From Clostridia bacterium (lineage in GTDB: Bacteria; Bacillota; Clostridia; Oscillospirales; Acutalibacteraceae): a stretch of DNA of 34,367 nucleotides. Below are positions 22,339-29,419 of this stretch, piece by piece (positions within the stretch are counted from its first letter, which is position 1; each line of letters opens with the position of its first letter). The translations under genes were made by a program, and so were the position numbers. Under the pieces are notes generated by a model that was not told where the DNA came from, did no database searches, and saw nothing but the letters and a program-made list of their open reading frames with translations. The DNA is taken from positions 1 through 34,367 of the forward strand of contig JAFRRP010000026.1 in the NCBI GenBank assembly GCA_017428085.1. The letters are read 5' to 3'.

Positions 22339-23814
22339 ATGAAACAGACCGCACCCGCCGCCAAACCGAAGCACCCCAACGCCATCGGCATCAAGGAGGC
22401 CTTCGGCTACCTGTTCGGCGACATGGGCAACCTGCTCAACCTGACCTTTATCTCCACCTACCTGAAAGTGTTCTACACGGACTGCCTGCTGCCCGGCCAC
22501 GGGGCCAGCGCGACGCGGATCAGCAATGATCTGACGATCCTGTTCCTCGTGATCCGCCTGTGGGACGCCATCAACGACCCGCTGTGGGGCCTGCTGGTGG
22601 ACCGCCGCCGGCCCTCCAAAAACGGCAAGTTCCGGCCCTATCTGCGCTCGGTCTCCTTCCCGCTGGCCGCCAGCGTGGTGCTGTGCTTCCTGAATATCCA
22701 GAACTACGTCAGCTCTTACGCGGCGCTGCTGGCCTTCGCCTACGTCACCTACGTGATCTACGGCATGATGTACACCGGCATGAACATCCCCTACGGGTCG
22801 CTGGCCTCCGCCATCACGGACGATCCCGACGGGCGCACGCTGTTGTCCACCTTCCGTTCCATCGGCGCGGGCGTGGGCGGCGCGGCGGTGACGCTGGTGG
22901 CGCAGAAGCTCATCTATGACGACGGCGTGGCGCTGAACCCGAAAAAGACCTTCATCGCCGCCGTGCTGCTGGCCGCCTTCGCGCTGGCTTCGTACCTCGC
23001 GTGCTTCCACACCACCAAAGAACGGGTGCAGTACTCCCATGAGAAGAAAAAGCTGGACCTGAAGCTGACCTACGGCACGCTGTTCCGCAGCCGCCCGTTC
23101 CTCACCGTCACCTTCGCGGGCATGATGATCAGCGGCCTACTGCAGTTCACCTCCTTCAACCAGTACCTCACCAAAAACTACTTCGGCAACTCCGACCTGT
23201 CCATCCTCATCACCATTTCGACTTATCTGCCCATGGTGGCGCTGATCCTCTTCATGCCCAAGCTTGCCAAGAAGTTCGGCAAGAAGGAGCTGACCACTGT
23301 CGGTCTGGCGCTTTCCACGGTTTCTGCGCTGGTGATGATGCTGATCGGGCCCAACGAGCAGTTCCGCACCCACACCACGCCGTTCATCCTGTGCAACTTC
23401 GGCATCGGTACCGGGTATTCGTTTCTGTCCATCCTCACGTGGGCGATCGTAACCGACGTGATCGACTATCAGGAGAGCAAGACCGGCGTGAAGAACGAAA
23501 GCGGCATCTACGCGGTGTACACCTTCGCCCGGAAGGTGGGCCAGACGCTGGCGGATTCCGGCGGCCTCAAGCTGCTGTACGGCTACGCGGGCTACGACCC
23601 GGAGAACACCGTGGTTGGCTATATCCCGGGCGTGGGCGACAAGATCTTCAAGATGGTCTCCCGCGTGACGTTCATCGCGTACGGCATCACCTTCGTCATG
23701 TTCCTGTTCTACCCGCTGAACAAAAAGAGGCTGGAGGACCTGCAAACGCAGCTGACCGAACAGCGCGCCTTGCGCATGGCGCAGGAGTCATCAGTCGCAA
23801 GTCGTGAGTCGTAA
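22339..23814 (+). CDS. GPH-family sugar:cation symporter
   Basis: A 491-residue MFS transporter of the glycoside-pentoside-hexuronide:cation symporter family, with about 12 membrane segments. The N-terminal FGYLFGDMGNLLNLTFISTY and FYTD match the family's first helix. RLWDAINDPLWGLLVDRR followed by GKFRPYL is the diagnostic cytoplasmic loop. Members import sugars or glycosides with Na+ or H+; the substrate here could be an oligosaccharide used by the neighbouring enzymes. The last residues (ESSVASRES) and the TAA stop are encoded by repeat element E, so the original C-terminus was probably different. It is followed after 80 bases by a phosphatase-superfamily gene. Confidence 0.88.
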   Translation: MKQTAPAAKPKHPNAIGIKEAFGYLFGDMGNLLNLTFISTYLKVFYTDCLLPGHGASATRISNDLTILFLVIRLWDAINDPLWGLLVDRRRPSKNGKFRPYLRSVSFPLAASVVLCFLNIQNYVSSYAALLAFAYVTYVIYGMMYTGMNIPYGSLASAITDDPDGRTLLSTFRSIGAGVGGAAVTLVAQKLIYDDGVALNPKKTFIAAVLLAAFALASYLACFHTTKERVQYSHEKKKLDLKLTYGTLFRSRPFLTVTFAGMMISGLLQFTSFNQYLTKNYFGNSDLSILITISTYLPMVALILFMPKLAKKFGKKELTTVGLALSTVSALVMMLIGPNEQFRTHTTPFILCNFGIGTGYSFLSILTWAIVTDVIDYQESKTGVKNESGIYAVYTFARKVGQTLADSGGLKLLYGYAGYDPENTVVGYIPGVGDKIFKMVSRVTFIAYGITFVMFLFYPLNKKRLEDLQTQLTEQRALRMAQESSVASRES

Positions 23815-23872
23815 GTCGTAATACACCCTCCGGGCAGACCGATCTCAAAACTCAAAACGCAATACTCAAAAC
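23794..23872. repeat. Heptamer-armed element E, supplies a stop codon
   Basis: The left arm is GTCGCAA, GTCGTGA, GTCGTAA, GTCGTAA (23794-23821), the core CCC-TCC-GGG (23826-23834), and the right arm TCAAAAC, TCAAAAC, GCAATAC, TCAAAAC (23845-23872). The arms have unrelated 7-mers but the same period and the same core loop. The TAA of the third 7-mer (23812-23814) is the stop codon of the symporter gene. Confidence 0.85.
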
Positions 23873-23894
23873 CAATTCCGAAAGGACCACCGCC

Positions 23895-25460
23895 ATGACC
23901 CGCAAAATTTACAACTACTGCGCCGTGATCGGCGTGGACGGTATGGGCAACTATAACCGTCAGGCAAACACCCCCAACATGGACCGCATCTTTGCCGACG
24001 GCGCGACCTCCTATTTCACGCTGTCCATGGACCCCACCATCAGCGCGGAAAACTGGGGCGCGATGCTGCTGGGCGCCACGCCCGTGGTGCACGGCCTCAC
24101 CAACGGCTGGATCAGCCAGAACGAATACACCAACAAGGCGCTGCCATCGGTGTTCACGCGGCTGCGCCGCGCGTACCCGGACGCCTATCTCACCTCGGTC
24201 GTCAACTGGAACCCCATCAACCACGGCATCGTGGAACATGACGTGGGCGTGGACCTGGCCACCGCCGACAACGACGAGCTGCTGCAGCCCATGATTCTGG
24301 AAAGGGTCGCTAAAAAGCCGAAGTTCCTGTTCGTCCAGTTTGACGACGTGGACGGCGCGGGGCACGGCGGCGGCTACGGCAGCGAACGCCACCTGCAGCA
24401 GATCGAGACCTCCGACCACTATATCGGCGAGATCTGGGACGCCTACGAAAAAGCAGGCATCGCGGACGACACCCTGTTCATCGTGCTGGCGGACCACGGC
24501 GGCATCCGCAACGGCCACGGCGGTTACACGGAGGAGGAGCGCTTCGTCTTCCTCGGCATCGCGGGAGGAAGCGTCATGCACGCGGGAATCCCCCATTCCG
24601 CCACCGTGGATATCGCCGCGCTGGTGCTGTACGGTCTCGGTCTCGACGTGCCGGAATACGACGCCAAGGGCTTTACCTCGCAGATCCCGGAAAATATCTT
24701 CCCGGACTATGACCGTCCCTACCGGTTCGTCACCCCCATCCCGCGGGACACCATCCGCCGCGAGACGCCCGCCCCCGACGGCGAAAACGGGCTGTTCCGT
24801 TTCTTTCCGAAGGACGATCTCGCGCTGGCCATGTGCTTTGACAACGACCTGACCGACGCAACGGGAAAATGCAGCTTCAAGGAATACAACACCGTCAAAT
24901 TCTACTCCAACGGCGTCAACGGCGCCTGCGCGGAGATGGGGCTCACGGGCTTCGTCTCCACGGAGGATATGAAAGACGTCGGCAAGGGCAGCTTTACTGT
25001 GGCGGTGTGGCTGAACGTGGACCGCTCCATCCATGAGGACTGCGTGGTCTGCGGCAACCGGGACTGGTGGTGGGGCAGCCGCAACGCCAACGGCTTCACC
25101 TTTGTGCAGAAGAACAACGACACCGTGCTGTCTCTCGGCTGCCCCACGGACCACGACGACTTCATCACGCCGCTGCCGGAGGACGTGGAAAGCGGCTGGG
25201 TCCATATCATCGCCGCCGTGGACAAGGAGAAAAACGAGCTGCGGGTGTACACGGATTTCGCCTTTACCCGGTCCATGCCGGTCAACCCCGTTCTGCTGGC
25301 GGACAACTCCGCGCCGACCTTTTTCGTTGGCAACGACGCGGGCATGGAGAGCAACACCAAGGAGTTCCCAAACATCTTCCGGCTGGACGACCTGTTCATT
25401 TTCAATCAGGCGTTCACAGACGAAGACGCGGAGCGGCTCAAAGCATATTACGGGCTGTGA
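23895..25460 (+). CDS. Alkaline-phosphatase-superfamily enzyme with LamG-like tail
   Basis: A 521-residue protein. Residues 1-260 form an alkaline phosphatase/sulfatase/phosphodiesterase fold. The first metal aspartate is in VIGVDGMG, a threonine nucleophile in DPTISAENWGAMLLG, further ligands in FDDVDGAGHGGGYG, and the late metal site in VLADHGGIRNGHGG. Residues about 310-521 resemble a concanavalin-like LamG/pentraxin sandwich (KGSFTVAVWLNVDRS, GWVHIIAAVDKEKNELRVY, RLDDLFIFNQAFTDEDAE), which usually binds glycans. The combination fits a glycan-directed phosphatase, sulfatase or phosphodiesterase. No signal peptide is present, which is odd for a LamG protein. AAAGGA precedes the ATG. The upstream symporter may deliver its substrate. 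Confidence 0.78.
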   Translation: MTRKIYNYCAVIGVDGMGNYNRQANTPNMDRIFADGATSYFTLSMDPTISAENWGAMLLGATPVVHGLTNGWISQNEYTNKALPSVFTRLRRAYPDAYLTSVVNWNPINHGIVEHDVGVDLATADNDELLQPMILERVAKKPKFLFVQFDDVDGAGHGGGYGSERHLQQIETSDHYIGEIWDAYEKAGIADDTLFIVLADHGGIRNGHGGYTEEERFVFLGIAGGSVMHAGIPHSATVDIAALVLYGLGLDVPEYDAKGFTSQIPENIFPDYDRPYRFVTPIPRDTIRRETPAPDGENGLFRFFPKDDLALAMCFDNDLTDATGKCSFKEYNTVKFYSNGVNGACAEMGLTGFVSTEDMKDVGKGSFTVAVWLNVDRSIHEDCVVCGNRDWWWGSRNANGFTFVQKNNDTVLSLGCPTDHDDFITPLPEDVESGWVHIIAAVDKEKNELRVYTDFAFTRSMPVNPVLLADNSAPTFFVGNDAGMESNTKEFPNIFRLDDLFIFNQAFTDEDAERLKAYYGL

Positions 25461-25496
25461 ATGCGTTTTTGTCGCGCTGTCGGAGCGACAAATCCA

Positions 25497-25621
25497 GTTG
25501 TTAGCTTTTAGTCGTCAGTCGTTAGAAGCCCTCCGGGCGATCCCATGAAATGCAGGGGATAGAACAACTTTTCTAATGACTGCGGCGCAAAGCGCCGCTT
25601 CTGACGACTGACGACTGTTCA
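25497..25621. repeat. Heptamer-armed element C
   Basis: The left arm is GTTGTTA, GCTTTTA, GTCGTCA, GTCGTTA (25497-25524), then hairpin GCCC-TCC-GGGC (25528-25538). A second perfect hairpin GCGGCGC-AAA-GCGCCGC follows (25582-25598). The right arm is CTGACGA, CTGACGA, CTGTTCA (25601-25621), complementary to the left arm. The second hairpin and right flank are shared with element A. Confidence 0.85.
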
Positions 25622-25647
25622 ACGGGCAAATGTCCACTGAACTCCAT

Positions 25648-25676
25648 TTGACATTTCCCGACAGATGTGTTATACT
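25648..25676 (+). promoter_or_regulatory. Sigma-A promoter of the DUF1508 gene
   Basis: TTGACA (25648-25653), 17 bases, TATACT (25671-25676). The transcript would have a leader of about 45 bases before the ATG at 25730, with AAAGGATGAG as ribosome-binding site. It is one of the strongest promoters in the window. Confidence 0.85.
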
Positions 25677-25729
25677 GCCACCGTGGGCATTATGCCGCGC
25701 ATTATAGTTTTTGAAAGGATGAGAAAATT

Positions 25730-26098
25730 ATGGGAAAATTCGTAGTCAAACAGACCAACACCGGAATTAAATTCGACCTCAAGGCCAGCAACGGCGAGAT
25801 CATCGCCACCTCCGAAGTGTATACAACCGAGGCCGCCTGTCTCAACGGCGTCGAAAGCGTCCGCACCAACTGCGCGGCCGAGATCGAGGACCAGACCGTA
25901 GAGGGCTTCGAGACCGTCAAGCATCCCAAATATGAGATGTATCTCGACAAGGCCGGCGAATACCGCTTCCGCCTGAAGGCCCGCAACGGCGAGATCATCG
26001 CCACCTCCGAGGGCTACAAGGCCAAGGCCAGCTGCCTGAACGGCATCGACAGCATCAAGCGCAACGCCCCCGACGCCCCCGTGGAAAAGGCCGAATAA
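25730..26098 (+). CDS. YegP-like protein with two DUF1508 repeats
   Basis: A 122-residue cytoplasmic protein of two tandem DUF1508 units: FVVKQTNTGIKFDLKASNGE-IIATSE and YEMYLDKAGEYRFRLKARNG-EIIATSE, each followed by a helix with a CLNG-S motif (ACLNGVESVRTN, SCLNGIDSIKRN). This is the usual YegP layout of about 110 residues. The biochemical role of the family is not established. A near-consensus promoter, strong ribosome-binding site and strong terminator make it a compact, probably highly expressed single-gene unit. Confidence 0.92.
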   Translation: MGKFVVKQTNTGIKFDLKASNGEIIATSEVYTTEAACLNGVESVRTNCAAEIEDQTVEGFETVKHPKYEMYLDKAGEYRFRLKARNGEIIATSEGYKAKASCLNGIDSIKRNAPDAPVEKAE

Positions 26099-26125
26099 TC
26101 CGCCGCATCACATCGAAAAACCGTC

Positions 26126-26161
26126 AAAAACCGTTCCGCCCCGTTTTGCGGAACGGTTTTT
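26126..26161. terminator. Strong terminator after the DUF1508 gene
   Basis: AAAAACCGTTCCGC (26126-26139) pairs perfectly with GCGGAACGGTTTTT (26148-26161) across an 8-base loop, giving a U tract on either strand. It ends the DUF1508 transcript 28 bases after the stop. Confidence 0.9.
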
Positions 26162-26193
26162 CGGTATATTCGCAACGGGATGGCACGTTCCGG

Positions 26194-26222
26194 TTGACAG
26201 ACAGGCCGCAATTTGGTATGAT
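26194..26222 (+). promoter_or_regulatory. Sigma-A promoter of the LOR/SDH gene
   Basis: TTGACA (26194-26199), 17 bases, TATGAT (26217-26222), ahead of GGAGTG and the ATG at 26247. Confidence 0.75.
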
Positions 26223-26246
26223 GGAAAAAAAGCATGGAGTGTCGTT

Positions 26247-27338
26247 ATGCCGTTCGTATTGGAACCCTATACCGCGCCTGATTTTACCGAATTCCGCTTC
26301 ACCGCCGCGCCGGACGCCCGCATCATACCCGCCCCCGGCGACGGGATCGCCCCGGAGGGCTATCACGCCATGAGCATTTTTCCGGAGTATTTCAAGCTCG
26401 GCGGAAAATGGGTGCTGGCGGAAGAAAGCCGCATGGACTGCGTGCCCGTGGTAATGGACGGGCGCATATCCGTGGTGGAATTCCGCAACCTGAAAAAAGG
26501 CGACCTTGTAGTGTGCGGCAGGACGGAACACGGCGAGGAAGGCGTCTACCTCCACGCAGACGGCTTCGGCACGACGGAAAGCTGCGGCGAGACCTTCGCC
26601 TTCCGGCAGGGCCACTCCCGCGAAAGCTCTTTCTCCCGCGATTACGACGAGCTGTACGATCTGCTGCGCCATGAGCACGACCACGGCAATATCCTGTGGG
26701 TGGCGGGCCCGGCCGTCAGCTTTGACCACGACGCGCGCAACGCGTTTGCCGAGCTGATCGCGGGCGGCTACGTCCACGGGCTGCTGGCGGGCAACGCGCT
26801 GGCGACACACGATCTGGAGGGCGCCTATCTCGGAACGGCGCTGGGGCAGGATATCTACACCCAAAAGCACCACTTCAACGGCCATTACAACCATCTGGAC
26901 ACCATCAATCGGGTGCGTTCCTACGGCTCCGTGGCGAAGTTCATCGAAGCGGAGCATCTCGACAACGGCATCATTTACAGCTGCGAAAAGTACGGCGTGC
27001 CCTACGTGCTGGCGGGTTCCATCCGGGACGACGGTCCTCTGCCGCCGGTATACGCGGACGTGTATCAGGCACAGAACGCCATGCGCGACTGCGTCCGTAA
27101 AGCCACCACGGTCATCTGTCTGGCCACCATGCTGCACACCATCGCCGTGGGCAACATGACACCCACCTTCCGGGTGTTGCCGGACGGCACGATCCGCAAG
27201 GTGTATTTCTACTGCGTGGACATCTCGGAATTTATGGTGAACAAGCTCACAGACCGGGGCAGTCTTTCCTCCCGCGGGATCGTCACCAACGTGCAGGACT
27301 TTATCGTCAACATTGCGAAGGGACTGCGGAACAGCTGA
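26247..27338 (+). CDS. LOR/SDH-domain protein, possible ornithine cyclodeaminase
   Basis: A 363-residue protein whose C-terminal two thirds match, from memory, the TIGR00300/LOR-SDH domain known from archaeal ornithine cyclodeaminase (Methanococcus) and the C-terminal half of cyanobacterial ArgZ/AgrE. Supporting stretches are WVAGPAVSFDHDARNAFAEL, LLAGNALATHDLEGAYLGT, GHYNHLDTINRVRS, VLAGSIRDDGPLPPVYADV, MLHTIAVGNMTPTF and KLTDRGSLSSRGIVTNVQDF. Residues 1-120 correspond to the preceding small-domain region. If it is a cyclodeaminase it would turn ornithine into proline and ammonia using NAD. No arginine or proline gene is adjacent. It has its own promoter and is bounded by terminators. The family call is firmer than the reaction. 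Confidence 0.7.
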   Translation: MPFVLEPYTAPDFTEFRFTAAPDARIIPAPGDGIAPEGYHAMSIFPEYFKLGGKWVLAEESRMDCVPVVMDGRISVVEFRNLKKGDLVVCGRTEHGEEGVYLHADGFGTTESCGETFAFRQGHSRESSFSRDYDELYDLLRHEHDHGNILWVAGPAVSFDHDARNAFAELIAGGYVHGLLAGNALATHDLEGAYLGTALGQDIYTQKHHFNGHYNHLDTINRVRSYGSVAKFIEAEHLDNGIIYSCEKYGVPYVLAGSIRDDGPLPPVYADVYQAQNAMRDCVRKATTVICLATMLHTIAVGNMTPTFRVLPDGTIRKVYFYCVDISEFMVNKLTDRGSLSSRGIVTNVQDFIVNIAKGLRNS

Positions 27339-27387
27339 CTTGCAGCCGAGATATTATAACTGGACGCAAAGCGCCCGTACCGCAAAC

Positions 27388-27415
27388 GACCGCCCGGCCT
27401 GATGGCCGGGCGGTC
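27388..27415. terminator. Convergent terminator
   Basis: GACCGCCCGGCC (27388-27399) and GGCCGGGCGGTC (27404-27415) form a perfect 12-bp stem with a TGAT loop between the LOR/SDH gene and the convergent GH16 genes. The T tract is poor on both sides, so its efficiency is uncertain. Confidence 0.6.
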
Positions 27416-27437
27416 TCGTTGTATCGTATTAAGCTGT

Positions 27438-28370
27438 TCAGCCGGCAAGCTGGTAGATGCGGACGTAGTCGATCGTATAGTCGCCGGACTGGTCTCTGGT
27501 CCTGGTCATGTTCTCCTCTGCGCAGCTGGGCGAGCACATGGAGATGCGCACCTCCTCCGGCACCTGACTGGGACCGCTGCCATAGTTGACGCGGAAGCAC
27601 TCCACACCGTTGATATACCAGATATAATAATCGTCCGTCCACAGCACGCCGTAGGTGTTGAATTCGTTGACGGGATCGTTGGAATACCACTGGCCGAAGT
27701 TGATGCCGTCGATGTCGTCGTCATCGTCCACTCCGTTGCACCAGATGGCGGGCGTGATGCCCACGGGATGATCCATATTCTGTACGGTATTGGCAAAGCT
27801 CTCGTAGACGTCGATCTCACAGCCGCCGACGCCGCCCTTGGAAACCTCCGCGTCGTACTCGCCTGCCACCGTGATCCAGAAGGCGCTCCAGAAGTCCTTG
27901 CGGGAGGTGTTGTTGAACACCTTGCAGCGGATCTCAAAGTACCCCTTGCAGTAAAGATCCTTCAGCGAAAGATCGCCCTGGTACCAGCCGGGGCCGTTGG
28001 GGCCGTCTTCCCTGTATTCGGTGGTGATGATCAGGTTGCCGTCTTTCACGCGCAGCTGATCGGGGTGATCCCACCCCTTCGAGGAGGCGGAGGAGGATAC
28101 GTTCCACACGTCCGTGTCCACCGCGTCGCCGTTGAATTCGTCCTCAAACACCAACTCGTAACCGGTCAGGTCCAGCTCCGGGCCGCGGGGCGTGCGGGGC
28201 GTATCCCAGAACGCGGCGGAAAACAGCTCCACCACCGCAAGGAACGCCGCGCCGATCTTCGTGAAAGGGATCTTCGCGGACATGATCTCCTTCAGCGTGT
28301 CCACCGCCGCCGTAAACGCGGCGCGCTGCCGGTATGCAAAATGGAAATACTCAAAAAACTGTTCCAACAT
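27438..28370 (-). CDS. GH16 endo-beta-glucanase-like protein (copy 1)
   Basis: A 310-residue glycoside hydrolase family 16 protein (laminarinase/lichenase type), expected to cut beta-1,3 or mixed beta-glucans with retention. The catalytic motif is CEIDVYESF, in which the two glutamates of E-I-D-x-x-E are nucleophile and acid/base. YELVFEDEFNGDAVD opens the sandwich, and FWSAFWITV, DPVNEFNTYGVLWTDDYYIW and DYVRIYQ complete the family pattern. The first about 60 residues are unusual: a basic helix, then a hydrophobic stretch (IGAAFLAVVELFSAAFW) that may be a signal anchor. The ATG at 28370 follows AAGGAG at 6 bases. It lies 39 bases after copy 2 in one operon. Confidence 0.88.
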   Translation of the reverse strand: MLEQFFEYFHFAYRQRAAFTAAVDTLKEIMSAKIPFTKIGAAFLAVVELFSAAFWDTPRTPRGPELDLTGYELVFEDEFNGDAVDTDVWNVSSSASSKGWDHPDQLRVKDGNLIITTEYREDGPNGPGWYQGDLSLKDLYCKGYFEIRCKVFNNTSRKDFWSAFWITVAGEYDAEVSKGGVGGCEIDVYESFANTVQNMDHPVGITPAIWCNGVDDDDDIDGINFGQWYSNDPVNEFNTYGVLWTDDYYIWYINGVECFRVNYGSGPSQVPEEVRISMCSPSCAEENMTRTRDQSGDYTIDYVRIYQLAG

Positions 28371-28409
28371 GGCAATCTCCTTTTTATTTCCTGTTGTAAA
28401 GCGCAGGCG

Positions 28410-29330
28410 TCAGTCCGCCAACTGGTAAATGCGGACGTAGTCGACGATATAATCACCGGATTGATCCTTCGTCCGGGTCATTTTTTCCGGGGCGCAGTTG
28501 GGGATGCAAAGGGTGACGCGGACCTGTTCCGGCACCTGGCTGATCCCTTTGCCGTAGTCGGTGCGCATCGCTTCCACGCCATTGATGTACCAGATGTAAT
28601 ACTCGTCTGTCCAAAGCACGCCGTAGGTGTTGTACTCGTTGACGGGGTCGTTGGAGTACCACTGGCCGAAATTGACGCCGTCGATGGTATCCGGATCGTC
28701 GTCAATGCCGTTGCACCAGATCGCGGGCGTGATACCCACCGGGTAATCTAGATTCCGGCTGTTGTCGGAAAACGCCTCGTAAATATCGATCTCGCAGCCG
28801 CCGGGGCCCCCTTTGGAAACGTCTGCTTTCAGCTCTTCTCCGTTCAGCGTGATCCAAAAGGCGCTCCAAAGATCGCGGCGGGAGGTGTTGCTGAATACCT
28901 TGCAGCGGATCTCGAAATATCCCTTGCAGTAAAGCTGATTCAGCCCGATGTCGGGGGCGTACCAGCCCTCGCCGCGCACGCCCTCGGTCTTGTACTCGCC
29001 CTTCATCACCATTGCGCCGTCGCGGAAGCTGATCTGATCCTCGCTGCCGATCGCAAAGTAACTCCACGCGTCCGTGTCCACCGCGTCGCCGTTGAATTCG
29101 TCCTCAAACACCAGCTCGTAGCCGGTCAGGTCCAGCTCCGGACCGCGGGGCGTGCGGGGCGTATCCCAGAACGCGGCGGAAAACAGCTCCACCACGGCAA
29201 GGAAGGCCGCGCCGATCTTCGTGAAAGGGATCTTCGCGGACATGATCTCCTTCAGCGTGTCCACCGCCGCCGTAAACGCGGCGCGCTGCCGGAAGGCAAA
29301 GTGGAGATATTCAAATAGCTGTTCAAACAA
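28410..29330 (-). CDS. GH16 endo-beta-glucanase-like protein (copy 2)
   Basis: A 306-residue tandem paralog of the next gene. It begins at TTG 29330, 9 bases after AGGAGG; no ATG fits. The catalytic motif is CEIDIYEAF. The first about 90 residues are nearly identical to copy 1, and the DNA there differs by only a few bases per 100. The catalytic domain is clearly more diverged, including a different substrate-facing segment (SYFAIGSEDQISF instead of NVSSSASSKGWDHPDQL). The two enzymes therefore probably share export or anchoring but differ in substrate preference or product length. Confidence 0.88.
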   Translation of the reverse strand: MFEQLFEYLHFAFRQRAAFTAAVDTLKEIMSAKIPFTKIGAAFLAVVELFSAAFWDTPRTPRGPELDLTGYELVFEDEFNGDAVDTDAWSYFAIGSEDQISFRDGAMVMKGEYKTEGVRGEGWYAPDIGLNQLYCKGYFEIRCKVFSNTSRRDLWSAFWITLNGEELKADVSKGGPGGCEIDIYEAFSDNSRNLDYPVGITPAIWCNGIDDDPDTIDGVNFGQWYSNDPVNEYNTYGVLWTDEYYIWYINGVEAMRTDYGKGISQVPEQVRVTLCIPNCAPEKMTRTKDQSGDYIVDYVRIYQLAD

Positions 29331-29365
29331 CGTTTTTTCCCTCCTTTTCTTCTTCCTACTTATTC

Positions 29366-29394
29366 ATTTTACTATTTCAAACAAAAAAAGTCAA
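29366..29394 (-). promoter_or_regulatory. Promoter of the GH16 pair
   Basis: On the minus strand TTGACT (29394-29389) and TAAAAT (29371-29366) are 17 bases apart, 36 bases before the TTG start of copy 2. The surrounding DNA is A/T-rich. Confidence 0.7.
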
Positions 29395-29419
29395 CACCGT
29401 ATACTTTTCGCCACGCCGC

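Larger units (their letters stand above)
25461..25729. other. Intergenic stretch: hairpin, element C, promoter
   Basis: No gene is seen here. TTGTCGC/GCGACAA (25470-25492) forms a 7-bp hairpin without a following T run. Element C and the promoter of the DUF1508 gene fill most of the rest. Confidence 0.6.
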
